Shown in pieces: positions 56,656-64,000 of a stretch of DNA of 64,000 nucleotides. Each line of letters starts with the position of its first letter. The first letter of the stretch is position 1. The stretch lies in the NCBI GenBank assembly GCA_036583965.1, contig JAZBQD010000030.1, forward strand, positions 112,869,889 through 112,933,888, written 5' to 3'. Under the pieces are notes generated by a model. The model had not been told where the DNA came from, did no database searches, and saw nothing but the letters and a program-made list of their open reading frames with translations. This DNA comes from Prunella strophiata (taxonomy: Eukaryota; Chordata; Aves; Passeriformes; Prunellidae). The position numbers were made by a program, and so were the translations under genes.

Positions 56656-59639
56656 ATTGCTGCAGTATATATATAAAAGTATAAATATATATATATATAA
56701 ATATTTTTCCATGGTACAGCCAAGCCAGGGTGGTAACAGAGGAAATTACAAAATTACAGCTTAGCAAGGCCCAAAAAAAGGACAATGCCTCCAGGCCCCA
56801 GAGGAACCCTCTGCTGTAAGAATGGAAATTCTGCTCCTTTAATCCCTGAGGATGTTCAGCATCACCCCTAGAAGCATCCCAGGATCCCTTAAGGTGCTGC
56901 TGGATGTTGGACAGATGTGTAATTGTGTCCTGATGGCTGGAACAAAGGAGGAACCTCTTATCAAAGGTGGGAGCAGATAAAGAACATCTCCCAGTTCATT
57001 AGAGACTTGCTGGACTTTGCACAACCCTTCTGAAACAAGGTGAAGGAATATTGCCCAAAAATGTTAGGGAAAGAAATCAGACCTTCTGAGTGCTCTGAAG
57101 AGCCAGAGGAGAGGCCTCCAGAACACTTTGTAACTGTTTGGGAACAAACCCCAAAAATGCCCTGTGCAGATCCTTCATTGTGTTTGTCCTGCCAGTTATT
57201 TTATCTGACTTCTTTGAGACAAAATGATGCTCAAAGGGTTTACTGCTGCTTTGTGGGAGGATTTTTTCCCTACTTCATGCAAGGCTTTTATGAAATTTTC
57301 AGATCATTTCATGGCATTTTAAAATATTTTTAATAAATCCTAGATAGCATTGCAAGGTGTAAATAAAATTCTTAGTGAATGTACTGCAGTACTTATTTTA
57401 AAGCTGGTGCAGAGTAAAATGAGATAAATGGAGTGGATAAATGGACCTCTGGCTTGGACTGCAGGACCTTTTTCTTGGAACTGAGAAAATAAAGAAGGGC
57501 ATTCAAGGCCTGAGAGGGTTTCAGAGACCTGGAGAAATGGCTTGACCATGGTACCAATATAACAGAATTATTACTGTTTCACTCAAGAGCTGCTATCCTC
57601 TCTTGCCTCTGTTCACATCTTTGCAGAGCCCCAGGAAAAATCAATCCCTTTCCTGCACTGCTCTGTATTTTGTCTCTCTCAGAACACCCTGCTGAAGTTG
57701 CCAAGCACTGCTCTCTGCCCCTTCTCCTCCAGAAAGATTTTCTGGATGTTTCTGCACTAATCAAAGCCCCTGGACCTGAGATTCACATCACACCACACAC
57801 CAAGAGGGAGACTGAGGAACACTGATGCAGAGTTTGTTTCAAGGCTGGTTTGGTTTTTTTTTGGTTTTTTTGGTTTTTTTGGGTTTTTTTGTCAGCAGAA
57901 ATAAGTCTGTATTTTTGTCACATTTTGCATTTCCATTCTCAGAGGCTCTGTCACGTTGCAGGGAACATTGGTAAGGAAAAAATTGCATTATTATTATTAT
58001 TTTCTGTCCTCTTTCCATAGAACTTTTATGATGATGGAAAGAGATGAGGTATCATGACAGAGCCTTGTACTTGAGATCTGTTTTCCTTGAAAGTTAAAAA
58101 AAAAAAAAAAAAAAAAAAAAGTGAGGGGGAAAATCATTTTAATACAACAGTTAAAGTACAAACTAGCAAGAAATGTTCTGCTAAATTTTTCAGGATAGTC
58201 CCTAAGAGCTGATACAGAAGCAGAAATGAATACCAAATAACACCACTCCTTGCCTCAAGTTATTATTTTACAACTCTTGCACAGAATTAATAGAAAGCCA
58301 CCACAATTACACTGAGCCCCAGGGAACTGTCCAAGAATTCCTTTATAATGCCTTAAAATCCATATGCATTTTTAAATTTCTTTATAACCTGAATTAGTCA
58401 ATTTCCTCATATAACCTCAGAATACTTAAAGCTGAGCATAACCATGAAGCCAAGAATGAAATTATTTTCCTTCCAACTTTTGTTTTCTTCTTTCCCTGTT
58501 GTTCTCAAGCTCCCCATGCCCTGGTGATCATTTTTAACCCAAATGCCATCCCCAGGCCTGCAAATGGCTAAATCCCAGCAGGGAAGGTAGGAGAGCAAAT
58601 ATTTAACAGCAGAGGAAGGAATCAAATGTTCATCCTGACCTATTTGACCAATATGAAAATTTTATTTAGAGAAACATCCTCCACAGAACTCTCCAGTCCT
58701 CAGGAATGATCCTCATTGGGAATGCTTTGTGGAATGAGCAATACAAGATGTCTAGAGAGTAGCCAAAATGTTGTGGGTATTTAAGAAAAGTTATTTTGAG
58801 GATGTACAAATTTCTCAGCTTTGCAGAAATGTGGATCTGGTGTGCCATGAGCAGAAGGGAATCTGCTCCAGGCTGGGAATGGACTGGAACTGGGCAGGGC
58901 TGGGAGTCTGACACTGACATCCAGTGCAGATCCCCAGCAGGGACACAGCAGTGACCAGCTCTGTTTGCTCTGCTTGCCCACTCACTCCACACACACACCT
59001 GCCTGAGGACAGCCAGAGGCAGCAGAGCTGCTTTAAAATAAGGTTGTTCCTTCATTTGTTACAAAAATGGGGAGCTCCAAATGTCCGTGGATGTATTTCC
59101 AAGTGATGAATACTGAGACCTCAGATGACTCCAGATAAAACCTTCTGAATTATGGATGCCACGAGTTTTACTCAGGGAGGGCAGAAAGAACATAAGCCAA
59201 CCTGAAGGAATTTCAGGAGCAGACAAACCCCTAGGAGAGAGTTCGTTTGTCATGAAGTGCTTTTCCCTACAGGTTTATTTTCCTTCTCTGTGGTGTCTGA
59301 GCCTGAAGTGTCCCTATTGCTCTCTCAGACTTCTGGGGAGAGTTTATAAAGAGAAAAAATGTTTCTTTGAGTTACTTGAAAGTCATAGCATTTCCAGACT
59401 TACACATGCCAGGGTAGTCTGGAATTTTTTGACCAGTCATGATGATTTCGAATTAGTGTTTTATGACACGTAAGAAAAATGTGGGGTAAATTACAGCAAG
59501 TACACACCCAACCTTCTCTCTGGCTATAGGACACTGTAAAATTCCTACTTCCACCTTTTTTCCCTCCAGTACTACACCTTTTATCTCTGCCTTTTGTTCA
59601 GTTCCCTGGGCTGCATCTACAGAACTGTAGGCAGGAATT
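56656..59639. other. Non-coding stretch, 3 kb
   Basis: A tract of T runs broken by GG/GGG lies near 57847-57892, and a 24-bp A run near 58097-58120. A 129-codon minus-strand open frame (58666-59055) has no recognised domain. No gene supported. Confidence 0.5.
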
Positions 59640-60160
59640 TAGGGGGAGAGTCTGTCCCAGAGCCCTGCTCAGGTGTGACCCCACCTGCAGCCCTGCCCCA
59701 GCCCTGGGAGGAGCTGGAGCTGCTGCAGAGAGCCCAGAGGAGGCTCCAGGATGAGCAGAGGGATGGAGCAGCTCTGCTGGCAGGAAAGGCTGGCACAGCT
59801 GGCATTGTTCACCTGCACAGGAGAAGCTTTGGGCTGAGCTCAGGGTGGCCTTGCAGGGCCTGGAGGAGTTGAGAAGAAAGATGAAAACAGAATATTCTCA
59901 AGGGCTGGAGGGACAGGACCCAGGGAATGGCTCCCGGTGCCAGAGGGCAGGGCTGGGTGGGATCTTGGGAATGAGGAATTGTTCCCTGTGAGGGTGGGCA
60001 GGGGCTGGGATGGAATTGCCAGAGCAGCTGTGGCTGCCCCTGGATCCCTGGCAGTGCCCAAGGCCAGGCTGGACACTGGGGCTGGGAGCAGCCTGGCACA
60101 GTGGAAGGTGTCCCTGCCATGGCAGGGGTGGCACTGGGTGATCTTTAAGGCCATTCTGTG
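59640..60160 (+). mobile_element. CR1 LINE 3' end, long copy
   Basis: Very similar to 44840-45385: 'gagagcccagaggaggctcc', 'aggatgagcagagggatgga', 'gtgagggtgggcaggggctg', 'gtggaaggtgtccctgccat' and 'gtgatctttaaggccattct'. The 'tcccttccaaccc' block is deleted at the 3' end. Confidence 0.94.
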
Positions 60161-62044
60161 ATTTTAAGCTTTTTCTGCTCCCAAGCAATGCTGCCCTGTG
60201 TGAACACCACACCCTTGTGCAGGCACAGAGCCAGGCCTTTGAGAGCTGATCCTAAAGCCTGGCTTCCATCTCCTCAGTCCAGAGCAGGGATTATTCACTC
60301 TCAGAAACATTGCTAAGGACAAACTTCCAGCTCAACATTTCGCACTGGTATCAAGTGCCACCCATTTGTTACAAAGGGCAGGTTCTTAAAATGCAAAATT
60401 CAAAAGCCAAAACTCCAAAACACTTGGAAAACTCATTCAAGAAAGACATTTGCTTGTGCTTGGGGGAGTCATTTATTTTGAAAATATCCAGATATCCTCT
60501 GGTTATCTTATTTTTTTTTTTTTTTTTTTGAGGTGTGCCAAGAGCAGAATTGGAAGGCTGATTTTCCCACAATATGCATTTTCCTTATCTCATGTTCTGT
60601 TGTTACAGTTATTACTGGAGAAGTTTTGTACCAAATATTAAGCTACAGATGAAAGTGATACATCTAATTATTGTTGATTCAATACTGTTTCTGTAGGTTG
60701 CTAACATTTATTTTCAACTTAACTCCCTAAAACTTTAGTCAAATTTGAATTACAAGTAACCAGAATATGTATGATTTTATTTTGTTGTTGTTTTGGTTGT
60801 TTCAGCAGAAATTAGCTGATGCATGCAATCAAAAGAACAGAAAGAACACTGCTATTATTAAATGAAAAAACAGTTTATTCTTTGTGACAAAGGTCAGGTT
60901 TTGAGGGAAGACTAAAATTCTAAAGCAGGAATTCATTATGCAGGAAAGCAAGAATTTTATTGTCTCAGAGATGCACTGACAGGGGCCTAGAAGAGCTGTG
61001 AACTTATTTATGCAATAATTAACAAAGGAAACTTGTCTTAGGCATGAAGATGATTGACAACTCTTCCAGTCCTGGGTATATAACATTGTGAAGAGCATTT
61101 TCTTGGCATTCTCTGAGCTTTTAAGGGCCTTATCTTTACCTTTCCTCTGCAAGTGTGAAGGACAAAAATTGGTTGGTTTTTTTCCCCAAATGAAAACCAA
61201 GACTCTCACAAAGTCATTTGATTCCAGAAGCTGGGATTTTTCAAAAGCATATTAAATTTTGATAGCACTGCTAATATTCCTAGGCTAAGCTAAAAAATCT
61301 TTGCGAAAATTAAATTCCAAATCTCAGGGATGAGATAACCAAGAGCTGAATTATGAATGAAGTAAAAATTTCTGGTTTTCTAGTTAGGAACAGTGATTAC
61401 ATACCAGCTACACTGAACTTATTCTCCTTGAAACAGAGCATTTCCTGTTCCTTCCACCTTTATATATATTTTTCTTTCTTTTTATTAGCTCCAGGTCACC
61501 CACTGCTAAATCACCCACTTCTAAAATAGAGGATGCAGTCAGGCTGCCACTATTTCAAAATTCTCAGGGTTCCTTTGCATTCCTGTGGCTCCCAGCAGAG
61601 TCAAGATGGATTTTCCAGTCCCATCCTTCCCAGGACAAAGTGGGATTTGATTCCATGCTGCATCTGAGTTGTTTAGGTACAAAGCTTTCAGATAAAACAC
61701 TTTCCCATCTTCCCAGGATACTGCTCTCTCCAATCCCAATCCCAGTCCTATTGCAACATCTTCTGAAGGGAGAATTTGTGACTCTGGATGAGTTTTGGTG
61801 TGAGATACACTTAGGGAATGAGATGGTCTTCAGAGGGAAAATATATGCCATGGGGGGCTGGAAATTATAATTAATTTAAGCATGTGCAGAAATTTAATAT
61901 TGAAAGGTGAAGTAATTTCAGATTTTAAGAACCAGATTTTGAGGGCCTTGGTCGAAAAATGTCAATTAAGTGGTTTAAGCCTCTACTGAGACATCATTTT
62001 CTCATCATACCCAAATGATAAGTGTACATTCAATTGTGGGCCAG
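60161..62044. other. AT-rich non-coding stretch
   Basis: A 20-bp T run near 60511-60530 and a short TTG run near 60783. No gene or repeat family recognised. Confidence 0.5.
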
Positions 62045-62192
62045 GGAGAATTGTCCCCCTTAACTATCCCTGGAAGTGTTCAAATCCAGCTTGGAGCAGC
62101 CTGGGACAGTGGGAGGTGTCCCTGCCATGGCAGGGCTGGCACTGGATGAGCTTTAAGGTCTCTTCCAGCCCAAACCATTCCATAATTCTATT
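62045..62192 (+). mobile_element. CR1 LINE 3' end
   Basis: 'tatccctggaagtgttcaaa', 'gggacagtgggaggtgtccc', 'tgccatggcagggctggcac' and 'gagctttaaggtctcttcca' followed by 'cattccataattct'. Confidence 0.92.
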
Positions 62193-63807
62193 TGGGACTT
62201 GGTTTCCTAATTTTAATGCTCTTCTAATGCAGAGCTTTTTTCTATATTTTATTTAACATCCACTTAAATATTCCAGAGGTGCCAACCAACTTCTTCAGCT
62301 GGAGAAGTGAAGATTGTGCAGTGCTGGAAGTGCAGCTTCCACCTGTAAAGAGCAGGAAGTTCATACTCACTCAGGATTAAAAAAAGTCATTAAAAATGTC
62401 TAATCAATTGTCTCCACAGAGAGCAGATGAGTCAAATTCAGGGGTGAAAAAGAGGATCAATGTTTCTGAAAGCTGTAGAAACCTTTCTGTCCTGGATCAG
62501 CTTTATCAAGCAGAGAAAACACCATAATGGATTTCAGTTCTAGGAAATAGAATGTGAGGGACAGCAAAGAATGCTGGTCAACAGATAGGAAAAAAAAAGC
62601 ATTTGAGACATACAAGTACAGCTGTTAAACAAGTAGTACCATAAAATATTGGATTTTTAAAACTTTAGACTTTGAAAATTGTTTGCAAAGGTGTCCAGAA
62701 TCAATGACTGGAAAATATCACAGAGGATGGCAAGATAAACTATTTGATGTCAAAGAGAAATGTCCAACTTCATTGGAAAAAAGGGCCCAGTTGCACTTTC
62801 CAATATAAACAATGAGAGAAAGGTTTTTTCAGGGTGTTTTGGACAGATGTCTTTTAATTGCCTTTTAATCAGGTATTAAATTAATCCCTGAAGCTGGACT
62901 ATGTTCTCCCTGTATTTTTCACCTGCCTTCATTGCTCTCCAACCATTTGACAGGGGATAACAGGGACAATATCACCCATATTAAAGGCAAACAATGCCTG
63001 GAAGTGTGTGCACAGAACACATTAATTCAAAGTGTTATTGCTGAGTGACTGCCCATACTCACAGCTCAGCCTCTTCTAACTTTATTTACCACTATTCCTT
63101 TCACCATAAAATATCTTGAACTACATGGAGGAGAAAACCAGAAAGACTCCAGTGGGAGTCATTCCCCACAGTGAGAGAGCTGTTAAAATATAAAACCAAC
63201 AAGAAGGCAGAGACCTGCAAGATCTGTCCCAATCTGAGGGAGCCCAGCACTGTTTTCAGAGCCAGGGATGGCAGGTGTTGGGCAATGGGGCTGTTCTGCT
63301 CCTCAAAATCAGTCAATCCCTGATTTCAGCATTACTTTCTTTGCTGTTCCTGCCCAGGAATGTCTCACAGGCTTCTCTCTCTGCAGGAAAAGGAGGACAC
63401 AGCTGTGTTCACCTGCTGATCCTCACTGCACTGAAATTCTGCCATGTAATGAGAGATTGCTCTTTCTTCCTAAATAATTCCCCTATCTCCCTTCTTCAAA
63501 CATTTGCCAGCTTGCAGAACCTCTCTCTAATCACCCTGTTAGATTTCATAATCCACATCAGCATCCAGAGCCTGCAGTCCTGGTTGTTCTTTGCTGAACT
63601 CCCCCCACTTTATCATCCTCACACTCCATAAGTACATTTATTAATGCACATCCCTGTGAGAAAAACAGTGCAAAACAGAAAAGTTCATCCAAAATAAAAC
63701 CCTGTGTTCCTTCAGGGCAGACACAGGTGCTTCCAGCTCAGATGGTGGTAAAGCAGCTCAGGTAGGTGCACTTCTCCTTAACCTCCCTGACATCACTGAG
63801 GTGCTGA
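62193..63807. other. Non-coding stretch
   Basis: No repeat or gene recognised. An open frame at 63275-63631 is Leu/Ser-rich without domains. Confidence 0.5.
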
Positions 63808-64000
63808 GGCACCTCAAATGCTCAGTGCAGGAGAGCCCTGGAGGGGCTGGAGAAAAGGAGGAGCTGAGGGAGCTGGGAAGGGGCTGGAGAATCCCTGAGG
63901 GAGCTGGGAAGGGGCTGAGCCTGGAGCAAAGGAGGCTCAGGGGGCCCTTGTGGCTCTGCACAAGTCCCTGCCAGGAGGGCACAGCCTCCACAGAGGAAAA
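63808..64000 (+). mobile_element. CR1 LINE, runs off the window end
   Basis: 'gagagccctggaggggctgg', 'gctgagcctggagcaaagga', 'ggctcagggggcccttgtgg' and 'ctgccaggagggcacagcct' match the middle of the CR1 3' UTR. It is the intact counterpart of the LTR-split copy at 30660-31640. The 3' end lies beyond the window. Confidence 0.88.
63868..63917 (+). repeat. 31-bp repeat, 2 units, inside CR1
   Basis: Two units of the repeat also seen at 31495 (reverse) and 53498, here as 'gagctgggaaggggctggag' followed by 'aatccctgag'. Confidence 0.88.

Overview
The window is vertebrate nuclear DNA, almost certainly from a bird and probably a songbird. The main evidence is more than twenty 3' ends of CR1 LINE elements, which share the characteristic 'gtgtccctgccatggcag' and 'tttaaggtcccttccaaccc' blocks and the terminal 'attctgtg' units. 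There are also several avian-type endogenous-retrovirus (ERV) solo LTRs, and no Alu, B1, MIR or fish/plant repeat signatures. No protein-coding exon could be supported on either strand. Essentially every long ORF comes from a simple repeat, an LTR, a CR1 fragment or GC-rich DNA.

Layout. Bases 1180-3560 form a strong CpG island with two GC-rich minisatellites. A good splice donor (CAG|GTAAGC at 2279/2280) suggests a plus-strand gene whose first, probably non-coding, exon lies near 2140-2279. If so, the remaining 60 kb is probably first intron and/or intergenic DNA. The gene cannot be identified from this sequence.

The rest is a repeat landscape. (a) CR1 fragments lie on both strands. They include a nest of two CR1 copies inside a third (39.6-40.7 kb), a copy split by an LTR (30.66-31.64 kb), a copy carrying an internal minisatellite (50.4 kb) and an old reverse-transcriptase remnant (20.7-21.2 kb). 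(b) Three near-identical ~460-bp LTRs lie at 7.5, 31.0 and 37.2 kb. A different 645-bp LTR at 26.7-27.4 kb has a perfect 6-bp target-site duplication, and a cytosine-poor LTR lies at 28.3-28.8 kb. (c) Very long simple arrays are present: 156 uninterrupted AAAAAT units (936 bp), a ~620-bp GGA/GGAGAA purine tract, a GGGAA/GGAAA tract with G-quadruplex potential, and an AAT array inside an LTR. (d) Two local duplications do not look like CR1: 267 bp at 16.9 kb against 18.5 kb, and 139 bp at 16.0 kb against 22.7 kb. The first ends in a 12-bp-arm palindrome.

I see no evidence for a new multi-gene system. The items most worth checking are the unexplained local duplications with the palindrome, the 31-bp repeat shared by three loci, the long perfect arrays, and the CpG-island promoter with a minimal uORF and a D-box-like motif.
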